From Desulfobacula sp. (GTDB lineage Bacteria > Desulfobacterota > Desulfobacteria > Desulfobacterales > Desulfobacteraceae): DNA of 32,941 nt. The stretch spans positions 1-32,941 of the forward strand of contig JAAUSZ010000022.1 in the NCBI GenBank assembly GCA_012031875.1, in the 5' to 3' direction. Both the position numbers and the translations under genes were made by a program. Positions 1 to 8,131 of this stretch are shown here, piece after piece (positions within the stretch are counted from its first letter, which is position 1; every line of letters begins with the position of its first letter). The notes beneath the pieces are model-generated. The model worked only from the letters and a program-made list of their open reading frames with translations. It did no database searches and was not told the DNA's origin.

Positions 1-162
1 TTCATGCCCGTCAAGATCCCTGGCGGTTTTAATATCATACCGATTTTTAAGCCATTGGCCCGAAGACATCTTGAAATAATTATTCACCAGCTCTTCTGAA
101 ATTTTAACAGCCTCATCCACCTTAACAAGTTCTTCCTTGTTAAAATATTTAAACTGCTGCAT
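1..162 (-). CDS. Unrecognised protein, N-terminal 54 residues only
   Basis: An open frame begins with ATG at 162 and runs off the window start without a stop. The visible part starts MQQFKYFNKEELVKVDE and is rich in charged residues, with no signal peptide or membrane segment. It is divergent to the small ribosomal-protein gene at 276. I do not recognise the family. Codon use looks like that of its neighbours, so I treat it as real but partial. Confidence 0.55.
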   Translation of the reverse strand, partial: MQQFKYFNKEELVKVDEAVKISEELVNNYFKMSSGQWLKNRYDIKTARDLDGHE

Positions 163-192
163 CCCGTGTCTTTTCCTGTATGAATAAAAAAA

Positions 193-222
193 TGGACATT
201 TGGCAAATTCTTGTGCTATAGT
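193..222 (+). promoter_or_regulatory. Candidate sigma70-type promoter for the bS22-like gene
   Basis: TGGACA (193-198) and TATAGT (217-222) are separated by 18 bases, upstream of the small basic-protein gene. Both boxes are close to consensus. This is a pattern match only. Confidence 0.4.
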
Positions 223-275
223 GCCCAGTCAACTTAATCAATATATTATAAGCTGAAATAAAGGAGGTGATTTTT

Positions 276-371
276 TTGAGCAGTGTAATGAAAAAACGAA
301 GGAAAAAGATGAGAAAACATAAACATAAAAAACTCCTTGCCAAAACCCGACACCAGAGAAAGAAAAAATAG
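276..371 (+). CDS. Small ribosomal subunit protein of the bS22/mS38 (AURKAIP1/COX24) type
   Basis: This 31-residue, extremely basic protein begins MSSVMKKRRKKMRKHKHKKL and ends RKKK. The pattern SVxKKRRKKMxKHKxxKL is the hallmark of the AURKAIP1/COX24 domain, known as a short extra protein of bacterial small subunits (bS22 in mycobacteria) and as mS38 in mitochondria. The start is TTG at 276, chosen because a near-perfect Shine-Dalgarno AAGGAGG (261-267) sits 8 bases upstream; an internal ATG at 288 would cut into the conserved part. A strong terminator follows directly, so this is a monocistronic gene. It would act on the ribosome by binding rRNA. Its size puts it below usual gene-calling cut-offs. 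Confidence 0.85.
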   Translation: MSSVMKKRRKKMRKHKHKKLLAKTRHQRKKK

Positions 372-386
372 CGTCTTCCATACACG

Positions 387-428
387 GAGTATTGAGTTGC
401 AATCACCCCAGCTCAATACTCATTTTTT
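387..428 (+). terminator. Rho-independent terminator of the bS22-like gene
   Basis: A perfect 10-bp stem GAGTATTGAG (387-396) / CTCAATACTC (412-421) with a 15-base loop is followed by A and six T. It lies 16 bases after the bS22-like stop. There is no T-run on the opposite side, so it serves the plus strand. Confidence 0.9.
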
Positions 429-482
429 ACTCTTTTCCAATCCCTTTTAAATATTTCATAGAATCGGAATGGGTTGAAAGAA

Positions 483-1359
483 TCAGCGTAGTATCTTTTT
501 CAATGATTCCTTATACACTTCCAGCGATTTTAAGAACGCATAGAATTCCGGATCAGCTCCATAGGCGCTTGCATAAGTCCTTGCGGCTTCCGCATCGGCA
601 TCTCCTTTTATTTTCTGGGCATCCCTGTAAGCCTGGGATTTTATGACCTGGAGCTCTTTTTCCTTCTCTCCCCGGATGTTGCTTGCTTCACCCTCTCCCT
701 CGGCCCTGTATTTTTCCGCGATCTGCTTTCTCTCGGCTATCATTCGCTCATAAACGGCCTGGCGAACATTATCAATATAATTGATCCGCTTGATCTTCAC
801 ATCCACAAGCTCGACCCCGAATTCCTTCAGTTTTTCACTGGCCTGCTCAACAATCAGCCTTGTAATTTCATCCCTGCCAAGATTGATCTTATACTGAACC
901 CGTTTGACATTTTCATCCACATTATATTCAAAGGTATCCATGGACCGGTCCGTATTCCTGACGCTTTCGACCAAGGGGTGAGAAGTGATCAGATTCCTTA
1001 CCGCAGGATCAATGATCCCGTTCAGGCGGTCAATGGCAGAGGTCTCATTGTTCACGGTCTGGATAAATTTTACCGGATCCACGATTTTCCATCTGGCAAA
1101 GCTGTCCACATAGATATAAGTCTTATCCTGGGTCGGGACCTGGCCCGGAATACCATCCCAGGTCAAAAGGTTTTAGCAAAAACATTGGCTTTCTGCAGAA
1201 CGGCAGCTTGAACTTAAGGCCCGGTTCGGTTATGGGACTCCCCACCACCTTGCCGAACTGGGTAATAACGACCTGCTGGGTTTCATCCACCATATATGCT
1301 GCATTATAGGCCAGGAAAAGACCTGCGGCAAAGACAATCACAATAATATTTCTCATCAT
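483..1359 (-). CDS. hflC: HflC, SPFH membrane protein of the HflKC complex (two frame breaks)
   Basis: HflC pairs with HflK in the inner membrane, where the complex surrounds and restrains the FtsH protease. The N-terminus carries one membrane segment (IIVIVFAAGLFLAYNAAYM), followed by the SPFH/band-7 domain and the Ala/Glu-rich coiled coil typical of the C-terminus. The gene directly follows hflK. An ATG at 1383 abuts the hflK stop, but ATG at 1359 has AGGA at a better distance and gives about 292 residues, normal for the family. The frame is broken twice: near 1193-1200 (after LPF) and near 1165-1168. Restoring one base at each gives the family-like continuation QKANVFAKTF then LTWDGIPGQVPTQD. 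I read this as one gene with two one-base losses, probably consensus errors. Confidence 0.85.
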
Positions 1360-1383
1360 GCTGTTCCTATCCGCCCCTCTCAT

Positions 1384-2457
1384 CTAAGGGGTTTGATTCT
1401 GGGGAAGAGTAGTTCCTCCGCCCATATTTAAAAAAGGTAGAAAATTCTTCTGGTCGGCATCAATAATATATTTTGCGCCGAGCTTCGGAAAAACCTCCAG
1501 CATCGCTTCCAGATACAACCGTTTTTTTGTGATATCTTTGGCTTTTACATATTCCTGAAAAATAGCCGTATATTTATCAGCATCCCCTTTGGCCCGGTTA
1601 ATCCTGTCGACGGCATAGCCTTCGGCATCCTTTATGACTCTCCTGGCTTCGCCCCGGGCCAGCGGCACGGCTTTATTATATTCTTCCCTTGCTTTGTAAA
1701 TGGTCTGTTCTTTTTCCTGGGTGGCCTGGTTGACTTCATTAAAGGAAGGCTGGACAGGATCGGGAACATTTGTCTTTTTCATTTCAATGGTATTGATGGT
1801 GATGCCGGACTGGGCCCGGTCCATCTCTTTTTGAAGTATCTCCCTTGCGGCCAGAGCAATCTCCTCTCTTTTACTGATCACTTCATTGATGCTCCTGTCT
1901 CCGACTACCGTTCTCATGGTGGCTTCAGACATATCCCGCAAAATAGCCGTGACATCCTTAATCTTAAACAAATAATCAAGGGGATTGGAAATTCTGTATT
2001 GAACAATCCAGGGAACCACGGCGACATTCAGGTCCCCGGTTAACATCAGGGGGGTTTTCCTGGGATGCATTCTCAGCCCCGGACCGGTAAACAGCCGATG
2101 TTTTTCAATCTCGGAGCCGAATTCTTCCTGATATACCCTTTTTACCTTTACCTTGGTAATTTTTTCAATCCCCGTCGGAAACTTGAAATTCAAACCAGGC
2201 TGTGCTGTCCTGACATATTTCCCGAACCGCTGGATGACCCCGACCTCATCGGTTCCAATCGTAAAGACACTGGAAATAGCCAAAAGAGCAATCAGAAGTA
2301 AAAGTCCAATGGGAACAATCCCTGATTTCTTTAAATTTTTGAATCGTTCCAAGAGTTCATCCATTTGGGGCGGTTTAGGCATCCCCATCCCCCCTCCTTC
2401 TTTTTTACTCTCGTACTTCTGCTGGTTTTCTCTTAATTTTTCCCAATCCCAATTCAT
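1384..2457 (-). CDS. hflK: HflK, SPFH membrane protein of the HflKC complex
   Basis: This 357-residue protein is the partner of HflC in the FtsH-modulating complex. It has a short Gly/Pro-containing cytoplasmic N-terminus (GGGMGMPKPPQMDE), a single membrane segment (IVPIGLLLLIALLAISSVF), a band-7/SPFH domain beginning VGVIQRFGKYV, and a long helical Ala/Glu/Arg-rich region before a short tail. The start at 2457 (MNWDWEKLREN) was chosen because AGGA lies 8 bases upstream and homology-like sequence begins there. The open frame continues upstream to 2868, but that part does not look like protein. hflC follows with no gap. Confidence 0.92.
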   Translation of the reverse strand: MNWDWEKLRENQQKYESKKEGGGMGMPKPPQMDELLERFKNLKKSGIVPIGLLLLIALLAISSVFTIGTDEVGVIQRFGKYVRTAQPGLNFKFPTGIEKITKVKVKRVYQEEFGSEIEKHRLFTGPGLRMHPRKTPLMLTGDLNVAVVPWIVQYRISNPLDYLFKIKDVTAILRDMSEATMRTVVGDRSINEVISKREEIALAAREILQKEMDRAQSGITINTIEMKKTNVPDPVQPSFNEVNQATQEKEQTIYKAREEYNKAVPLARGEARRVIKDAEGYAVDRINRAKGDADKYTAIFQEYVKAKDITKKRLYLEAMLEVFPKLGAKYIIDADQKNFLPFLNMGGGTTLPQNQTP

Positions 2458-2498
2458 AAGCCATATCCTGTAAGTTGGTTTCTTTCTCGCGATGTTTG

Positions 2499-2526
2499 AA
2501 AATATAGCCATATTTATATTTATCAA
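2499..2526 (-). promoter_or_regulatory. Candidate promoter for hflKC
   Basis: Read on the minus strand, TTGATA (2526-2521) and TATTTT (2504-2499) are 16 bases apart, about 42 bases before the hflK start. The region is AT-rich, which weakens the match. A 7+3+7 inverted repeat (ATGTTTT/AAAACAT, 2539-2555) lies just upstream and could be an operator. Confidence 0.3.
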
Positions 2527-2662
2527 CCCTAAAAGGCAATGTTTTTTTAAAACATCACACCGGAAGAGTTTAAAAAGGCGTCCTGATTTTTTCCGGTATA
2601 TTCCATGGAAATTATATGATATGGGATAGGGGGCCTCACTATAATTAAAGGATGTATCCGGC

Positions 2663-2983
2663 TTGGACAAAAAGAAGAAAAACAATAATCTGATCCATAT
2701 CAGCGATGTTCTGAACTCCGCACTGGGAAAATTCAGACCTGCCCAGGACATATGGATGATGCGGGTCTGGGATGTCTGGGAAGGCGCTGTGGGCAAACCC
2801 ATTGCCATGAATGCCAAACCGGATTCCTTCAAGGATGGAATCCTCATCGTAAATGTATCAAGTTCCACATGGATCCATCAGCTCACCTTTCTTGAAAAGG
2901 AAATGATCCTGAATATCAATAAGCACCTTGACCAGCCCCTGATCAAAAAAATCCGGTTTAAAATTGGAAAAATACTCGGCTGA
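2663..2983 (+). CDS. dciA: DciA-like (DUF721) replicative helicase loader
   Basis: This 106-residue protein matches the DUF721/DciA pattern: an N-terminal helix (ISDVLNSALGKF), a central VWxxxVG (VWDVWEGAVG), the strand pair around DGILIVNVSSSTWIHQL, and an end with the N-x-x-L and IRFKIG elements. DciA loads the DnaB replicative helicase in bacteria lacking DnaC or DnaI. The start is TTG at 2663, with AAAGGA about 10 bases upstream; no in-frame ATG fits. It is divergent to hflK and overlaps the next gene by 20 bases. The family call is good; its role in this organism is inferred. Confidence 0.75.
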   Translation: MDKKKKNNNLIHISDVLNSALGKFRPAQDIWMMRVWDVWEGAVGKPIAMNAKPDSFKDGILIVNVSSSTWIHQLTFLEKEMILNINKHLDQPLIKKIRFKIGKILG

Positions 2984-3650
2984 CCGCGCCCCTCGTCATC
3001 AACTCCATATCTCCCAACCGGAAAAAGGGTATCGTTTTTCCCTGGACCCGCTGATTCTTGCAGCCCATATCCGCGCCAAGGGCAATGAAACCGTTATGGA
3101 TCTGGGATGCGGGTGCGGGATCATCTCTCTAATTCTGGCCCAAAGATATCCAAATCTGAAAATTACAGGCATTGAAATCCAGGAAGAATTATATGATTTT
3201 GCCCGGAAAAACATTCTTGCCAACGGTTTTGAAAAAAATATCCATGTTCTTCATGGGGATATCAGAACCCTTCCATGGGGCAGGATGGATGCCAAGGCCG
3301 ATATCATTGTTTCCAATCCGCCCTATAAAAAACTCGGCACCGGCAGAATAAACCCTGATCCCCAGAAGGCCATGGCCCGACATGAAATCAGCCTCGGCAT
3401 TGATGCGCTGGTTGAATGTTCAAGCCGTATGATCAGGGATCAAGGCCTCTTATGTGTCAGTTTCCCCTTTGACCGGTTATCGGATCTGACCCTGGCCCTG
3501 ACCCGGCATCAATTTTATCCTGAATTTATCCGGCATGTTCATACCAAGCCCGGCGCGAAAGCAATCCGTGTGATTGTCCGGGCAGTGAAAAAACGTCAAC
3601 AGGCAATGTTCCCTGTCCCCACCCCTTTTTATTTATACCCCGGGAAATAA
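2964..3650 (+). CDS. TrmN6/YfiC-type SAM-dependent N6-adenine methyltransferase
   Basis: This 228-residue class I methyltransferase resembles the COG4123 group, whose E. coli member methylates A37 of tRNA1(Val). Visible features are the family N-terminus QxxxGYRFSLDPLILAAH, the SAM-binding motif VMDLGCGCGIISLIL, the acidic GIEIQ strand end, and the catalytic NPPY of N6-adenine methyltransferases. The frame starts at a TTG (2964) inside the dciA end; no ATG is available before the conserved region, so the exact start is uncertain. The C-terminus is complete (FYLYPGK). The substrate is not shown by the sequence. Confidence 0.8.
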   Translation: MEKYSADRAPRHQLHISQPEKGYRFSLDPLILAAHIRAKGNETVMDLGCGCGIISLILAQRYPNLKITGIEIQEELYDFARKNILANGFEKNIHVLHGDIRTLPWGRMDAKADIIVSNPPYKKLGTGRINPDPQKAMARHEISLGIDALVECSSRMIRDQGLLCVSFPFDRLSDLTLALTRHQFYPEFIRHVHTKPGAKAIRVIVRAVKKRQQAMFPVPTPFYLYPGK

Positions 3651-3683
3651 ATACACCGAAGATTATCTTTCCCTGTTTTGATC

Positions 3684-3712
3684 TTGACACAATTATAAAA
3701 AGATACTATTTT
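3684..3712 (+). promoter_or_regulatory. Promoter upstream of tRNA-Ser and dnaX
   Basis: A perfect TTGACA (3684-3689) is followed after 17 bases by TATTTT (3707-3712), 21 bases before the tRNA 5' end. No other good promoter lies before dnaX, so it probably drives the tRNA and the dnaX operon together. Confidence 0.6.
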
Positions 3713-3733
3713 GCCCTGAATCAGAATTAATGC

Positions 3734-3825
3734 GGAGAGGTGGCCGAGCTGGCTGAAGGTGCACGCCTGGAAAGCGTGTGTACTCCAAAAGGGTACCGAG
3801 GGTTCGAATCCCTCCTTCTCCGCCA
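3734..3825 (+). tRNA. tRNA-Ser, anticodon GGA
   Basis: This 92-base class II tRNA has acceptor arms GGAGAGG / CTTCTCC, discriminator G and an encoded CCA (3823-3825). The anticodon stem CACGC/GCGTG closes the loop CTGGAAA with anticodon GGA at 3769-3771, reading UCC and UCU. The long variable arm and the TTCGAAT T-loop fit serine. Only 18 bases separate it from the dnaX start, implying that processing from a joint transcript frees the 3' end. Confidence 0.97.
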
Positions 3826-3843
3826 CTAACCATATCGGACAGC

Positions 3844-5509
3844 ATGTCATATCAAGTATTAGCCCTCAAATACCGCCCCCAGACCTTTGATGATGTGATA
3901 GGACAGGATCATGTCACCACCACGCTTAAAAACGCCGTTTCCTCAGACCGGGTCGCCCATGCCATTCTTTTTACAGGCCCCAGGGGAACAGGGAAAACCA
4001 CCATTGCCCGGATCCTGGCCAAGGCCATGAACTGCAAAAACGGCCCTTCGGCTTTTCCCTGCAATGCTTGCCGGATCTGTAAGGATATCATCGAAGGGCA
4101 CTGCACCGATGTTTTTGAAATTGACGGGGCCTCCAATAACAGCGTGGACCAGGTCCGGGATTTAAGGGAAAATGTCACTTATATGCCCTCGTCGGCAAAA
4201 TATAAAATCTATATCATCGATGAAGTGCATATGCTGTCTACCGCCGCCTTTAACGCCCTCCTTAAAACCCTTGAGGAGCCGCCCGGCCACGTGATGTTCA
4301 TCTTTGCCACCACCGAGGTGCATAAGATTCCGTCAACCATCTTATCCCGATGTCAGCGGCACGATCTGATCCGTATCCCGGTTAAATTGATTGCTGAACA
4401 TTTAAAACTTCTTTGTACGAAAGAAGGATTTCAGATAAGGGAAGAGAGCATCGATCTCATCGCCCGTGAAGCAGACGGCTCCATCCGGGACGGGTTAAGC
4501 CTTCTGGACAGGATACTGTCTTCATCACAAACACATGAAATTGATCCCCAATGGGTCCTGAACGCCCTTGGCGTCATTGATCATCAGGTGATGCACGATA
4601 TCGGCACCGCCATTATCGAAAAAAACGGGGCCGGGCTTATTGAAATCATTGAACAGGTCAATGATTCCGGAATCGATCTGAAAAAATTTTATGCCGATAT
4701 CATTCTTTATTTCAGAAATTTCAACGTGATCCGGCTCTGCGGACGGCAAAGCCCTGCCGTCAATCTTGCTGAACCGGAAAAAGAACGCCTGTTCCAAAGG
4801 GCCGTTCCCGCGGCACAGATTCAGGCCATCCTGGAAATCCTTTTAGAAGAGGAAAACCTTGTGCGGTATTCCTCCCATACCCGGATCGCCGTTGAAATGG
4901 TCCTGCTCAAACTCCTGCAGATGGATTCCGGAGCCGGGATTGATCATATCATTCATCAGTTGGATGCTCTTGCAAAACAGGTCGGCTCCTTGGAACCGGA
5001 CTCCGGATATTCGTCTGCGCCGGTGCCCCAGCCGGAATCCGGCCCGCCCTCTTCCCTAAGGGAAAAAGAAAAACCGCTGCCGGTTGAAAAAAGCCCGGTT
5101 ATCTCCCGGGAACCTGTTCCGGACCAAAATTATTCTCAGGGTGCCTCCTCAATATCCGAGAAAACCACCTGGCAGGATTTTTAAAAAAATCGAGCAAACC
5201 CAGCCCTTTATTTTTGCCCTTCTCACAAAGGGGTCTGTCCAAGAAACCCCCCATGGTGAAATCATTGTTGAGCTTGAAAACTGTTCTACCTTTGATAAAA
5301 AAAGGCTTGAGAATAAAGAAAATGAACTCAAAGATCTGTGCAGGGAATTTCTCGGGAAGACCCTGAGCATTAAAACAGAAATACAGAGTGTAAGGCCCGA
5401 TGAATCCCTCCGGCAAAAGAATGAAATCAAAGCCCGGCAGGCTGCTTTAAACCATCCCCTGGTGGTTGAAGCCCAGCGCCTTTTTAACGGAGAAATCATT
5501 AATACTTAA
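3844..5509 (+). CDS. dnaX: DNA polymerase III tau/gamma subunit, frame break at T5A7
   Basis: DnaX is the ATPase of the clamp-loader complex; the full-length tau form also holds the polymerase and helicase. The start at 3844 gives [15 protein letters not shown]. Walker A GPRGTGKT is at residues 45-52, the zinc cysteines at 64, 73, 76 and 79, and the Walker B/DEVH motif in [11 protein letters not shown]. The first frame ends at TAA 5182-5184 after 446 residues, at the end of a Pro-rich linker. The downstream frame (to 5509) continues as a tau-like C-terminal domain ([14 protein letters not shown]). Joining them needs one base skipped, or two added, within TTTTTAAAAAAA (5178-5189). It could be a programmed switch making gamma and tau, or a consensus error. 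The gene heads dnaX-ybaB-recR. Confidence 0.93.
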
Positions 5510-5522
5510 AAGGACCCAAATC

Positions 5523-5834
5523 ATGATGAACAATATGCACGCAATGATGAAGCAAGCCCAGAAACTCCAGAAAAAAATGCAGCAGACCCAGCAGGAGCTG
5601 GCGACAAAGACCATTGAAGCCTCATCCGGCGGCGGTATGGTCAAGGTCGTGGCCAATGGAGCCCAGAAAATTGAATCCATTGTTCTTGAAAAAGAAGTGG
5701 TGACCCCCGATGATATTGAAATGCTTCAGGACCTTATTCTGGCCGCGGTAAATGACGCCCTGGCCAAATCCCAGGAAATGGTATCCTCTGAAATGGGCAA
5801 ACTGACCGGCGGATTAAATATTCCTGGTTTTTAA
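5523..5834 (+). CDS. YbaB/EbfC nucleoid-associated protein
   Basis: This 103-residue protein matches the YbaB/EbfC DNA-binding family: a Met/Gln-rich N-terminal helix ([17 protein letters not shown]), the [10 protein letters not shown] strand, the [14 protein letters not shown] helix and a Gly-rich end (GGLNIPGF). The start is ATG 5523 with AAAGGA about 9 bases upstream; in-frame sequence further upstream lies in dnaX. It sits between dnaX and recR, the classic arrangement. It probably forms a dimer coating DNA. Confidence 0.93.
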   Translation: MMNNMHAMMKQAQKLQKKMQQTQQELATKTIEASSGGGMVKVVANGAQKIESIVLEKEVVTPDDIEMLQDLILAAVNDALAKSQEMVSSEMGKLTGGLNIPGF

Positions 5835-5841
5835 ACCTGTC

Positions 5842-6441
5842 ATGACCCACTATCCTGAACCGATCATAAAACTGATTCAAAGCCTGTCCAGGCTTCCCGG
5901 CATAGGTAAAAAGACGGCGGAGAGGCTGACCCTTCACATCCTTCATGCCTCGCCCGGGGAAGCGGCAACCCTGGCGGCCGATATTATCGAGCTGAAAAGC
6001 AGTATCCGGCTTTGTGAAATCTGTTTCTCCTTCAGCGACCAGGAAAGATGTAAGATATGCACAGACCCCTCAAGGGACAAATCCCTTATCTGTGTTGTGG
6101 AAAACCCGACAGATATGGCGGCCGTTGAAAAATCAAAGGGGTATCACGGTATTTACCATATCCTGGGCGGGCTTTTGTCGCCCATTGACGGCATCGGCCC
6201 GGATGATATCCGGATCAGGGAACTGATGAAAAGAGCCGTTCCCGGAAAAATACAGGAGATCATCCTGGCCACAAAAACCAATGTGGAAGGTGAAGCCACT
6301 GCCTCCTATATTCTGGCAAAGCTGAAAAAAACAAATATCCGGTTAACCCGAATTGCCTCGGGAATCCCCATGGGAGGAGATCTGCAGTACATTGATCACT
6401 TAACCATGCAAAAAGCCATGGAAAAAAGATATGGATTCTGA
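5842..6441 (+). CDS. recR: Recombination mediator RecR
   Basis: At 199 residues this is normal length for RecR, which forms rings with RecO/RecF to load RecA at single-stranded gaps. It shows the helix-hairpin-helix (LSRLPGIGKKTAERL), the four-cysteine zinc module (CEIC and CKIC around residues 58-75), the Toprim domain beginning ICVVENPTDM, and the family motif GGLLSPIDGIGPDDI. The C-terminal Walker-like GEATASYI and GIPMGGDLQY segments are present. It starts 7 bases after ybaB and overlaps the following gene by 11 bases. Confidence 0.97.
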   Translation: MTHYPEPIIKLIQSLSRLPGIGKKTAERLTLHILHASPGEAATLAADIIELKSSIRLCEICFSFSDQERCKICTDPSRDKSLICVVENPTDMAAVEKSKGYHGIYHILGGLLSPIDGIGPDDIRIRELMKRAVPGKIQEIILATKTNVEGEATASYILAKLKKTNIRLTRIASGIPMGGDLQYIDHLTMQKAMEKRYGF

Positions 6442-6858
6442 ACCGAAGACAGGGGATGATATCTTTGTATGCCGTCAATGCGGTGATTGCTGTAAAGGAT
6501 TCGGCGGAACCTATGTCACGGCTCGGGATATCGGCCGGATATCGGCCCATATCGGTCTTGATCCGGGCCTGTTTTCTGCCCGGTATTGTGAAAATCCGGA
6601 TCAAGGTATGTCCTGGCCTGCGGCAGGGATGGCTACTGCATATTTTTTGATAAGGAAAAACAATGCACCATCCATCCGGTCAAGCCTTATATGTGCAAAG
6701 CCTGGCCTTTTATCGAGGCTGTCCTCCGTCACCCTGAAAACTGGAATATGATGGCGAATTCATGTCCGGGAATGAAAAAGGATATCCCTGAAGCAGCGCT
6801 TGAAAAAATCGTGGGGCATGAAAAAGAAAAGCGCCACACGTCCACCCCCAAAAACTGA
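6431..6858 (+). CDS. YkgJ-type CxxCxxCC cluster protein (one frame break)
   Basis: The N-terminus has CRQCGDCCKGFGG, the CxxCxxCC signature of the YkgJ/UPF0153 family, thought to hold zinc or an iron cluster. The first frame loses sense after RYCENP; a second frame supplies YVLACGRDGYCIFFD, CTIHPVKPYMCKAWPF and a charged end stopping at 6858. One extra A in the run at 6591-6594 (GAAAATCC) joins them into a normal 142-residue protein with further conserved cysteines. It overlaps recR by 11 bases and is the last gene of the dnaX operon, meeting the PilZ gene tail to tail after 8 bases. The function of the family is not settled. Confidence 0.8.
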
Positions 6859-6866
6859 TGTGCAGA

Positions 6867-7289
6867 TCAATCCCCCAAAATCCGGCGGATAAATTTTATG
6901 CCCAGTCCCTTTTCCCGGGACCTGGCAACCTCCCCTAAGATGATATAAATCTTATGGGTGGAAGGCACCTCGAATTTCACCATAACCTTTTCCCCGACGG
7001 CAAAAGACCGGCTGGTTTCAATAAACATCCCGCACCGGCTGATATCCCGGATAAAATCCACGGCAGGCCCCTCCTCGGTCTCAGGATTAAAAAAAACCGC
7101 CCAGGGTTTTTTAAGCAGGGTTCTGGCATGCCTCCGCGCGCCCCCGTATCCGGTTGCATCCAATTGCTTGAGAAGATCAAGCTGCTGTTCCAAACTCATC
7201 TCAAGGATCATATTCAGGAGACGGGAGGTCACCTCAATCTCATCAATTTCTTTGTTTTGTAATTCCATCAACCCGACCAACTGCTCCAT
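6867..7289 (-). CDS. PilZ-domain c-di-GMP receptor next to motAB
   Basis: This 140-residue protein has a helical N-terminus and a PilZ domain. The c-di-GMP-binding signatures are intact: RRHAR (R52 and R56 of RxxxR) and DISRCG (D/NxSxxG, 82-87), about 26 residues apart. It begins 3 bases after the motB stop, so it is surely co-transcribed with the stator. Known PilZ proteins of the YcgR type act as flagellar brakes on stator or switch; the context suggests the same here, though this protein lacks a YcgR N-terminal domain. Confidence 0.85.
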   Translation of the reverse strand: MEQLVGLMELQNKEIDEIEVTSRLLNMILEMSLEQQLDLLKQLDATGYGGARRHARTLLKKPWAVFFNPETEEGPAVDFIRDISRCGMFIETSRSFAVGEKVMVKFEVPSTHKIYIILGEVARSREKGLGIKFIRRILGD

Positions 7290-7292
7290 ATC

Positions 7293-8120
7293 TTATGGTT
7301 TTTCCCCGGCAGGCATCCCGGCCAGGTGCCGCGCAATGCTGTCCCTTTCATAAACAATTTCCACCCGCCGGTTCAAGGCTCTTCCCTTGGCCGTATCATT
7401 GGTGGCCACAGGATGATAATGGGCATATCCTTCCGCAGAAATATACTGGGGGGGAACCCCGTTATCCACCAGCAGCCTGACCACCATGGATGCCCTGGCG
7501 CTTGAAAGCTCCCAGTTGGAAGGATATATGGGTGAAGCTATGGGGGAGCTGTCGGTATGCCCTTTTATTTTGACATGGTAGGCCAGTTTGGAAAGAACCC
7601 CTGCAACCTTTTTTAAAATATCATGCCCTTTTTCAGAAAGTTGAGTCCCCCCTTCTGCAAACAACAAGAGATCCGACATGGTGATCACAATGCCTTCGTC
7701 GGTCTTTGTCACACTGACCTCTCCTCCCAGCTTGTTGAACAGAACCAGCTCCCTGACCTCGCTGACGATTTCCTCCATCTCTTTTTGGATCATGCCGCCC
7801 AGTTCATCAATTTCCTGGTTTTCAGAGGGTTCTTCCGAGGGCACCGCGTGCATGGTCAGGCCTTCCCGGGTGCCGGCCTCGGGGACAGACTGTGCTCCCA
7901 GGGCGCTTCTTAAGGACTGAACAAGCTCTTTATAAGTCTCCTGCTGGGTGGTACTCATGGCGAACAAGAGAACAAAAAAGCACATCAAAAGGGTGACCAG
8001 ATCCGAAAATGTACACATCCAGGCCGGCGCGCCCGCTTTCTGCTTTTTTTGTTCCTCGGGAGGGGCAGAAAGGCTGAACCCCTCTTCTCCCCCTTCCTGT
8101 TTATTTTTATCTTCAGCCAT
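7293..8120 (-). CDS. motB: MotB/PomB flagellar stator subunit
   Basis: This 275-residue stator subunit couples ion flow to flagellar rotation and anchors to peptidoglycan. After a charged N-terminus comes one membrane helix, TFSDLVTLLMCFFVLLFAM, with the ion-carrying Asp at residue 40. The C-terminal OmpA-like domain shows VKIKGHTDSSP, SSARASMVVRLLVDNG and NRRVEIVYE. The CFFVLL helix is closer to sodium-type PomB than to E. coli MotB. It follows motA by 11 bases and precedes the PilZ gene by 3. Confidence 0.95.
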   Translation of the reverse strand: MAEDKNKQEGGEEGFSLSAPPEEQKKQKAGAPAWMCTFSDLVTLLMCFFVLLFAMSTTQQETYKELVQSLRSALGAQSVPEAGTREGLTMHAVPSEEPSENQEIDELGGMIQKEMEEIVSEVRELVLFNKLGGEVSVTKTDEGIVITMSDLLLFAEGGTQLSEKGHDILKKVAGVLSKLAYHVKIKGHTDSSPIASPIYPSNWELSSARASMVVRLLVDNGVPPQYISAEGYAHYHPVATNDTAKGRALNRRVEIVYERDSIARHLAGMPAGEKP

Positions 8121-8131
8121 CTCAGTATATT

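Noticed and set aside
200-220. Sigma54 (-24/-12) promoter before the bS22-like gene
   Set aside because: TGGCA and TGC are present, but the GG-to-GC spacing is 11 bases rather than 10.
483-1359. hflC as a decayed pseudogene
   Set aside because: Two single-base losses within about 35 bases, with otherwise perfect family sequence on both sides and the same type of error in six other genes, point to consensus error.
2458-2868. Extension of hflK upstream of 2457
   Set aside because: The open frame here is not protein-like, overlaps the start of the dciA gene on the other strand, and the ATG at 2457 has a good ribosome site.
5182-5370. Classical -1 frameshift product of dnaX
   Set aside because: The -1 frame (TTA AAA AAA TCG) does not lead into the tau-like sequence and stops around 5360; only the +1 frame continues as tau.
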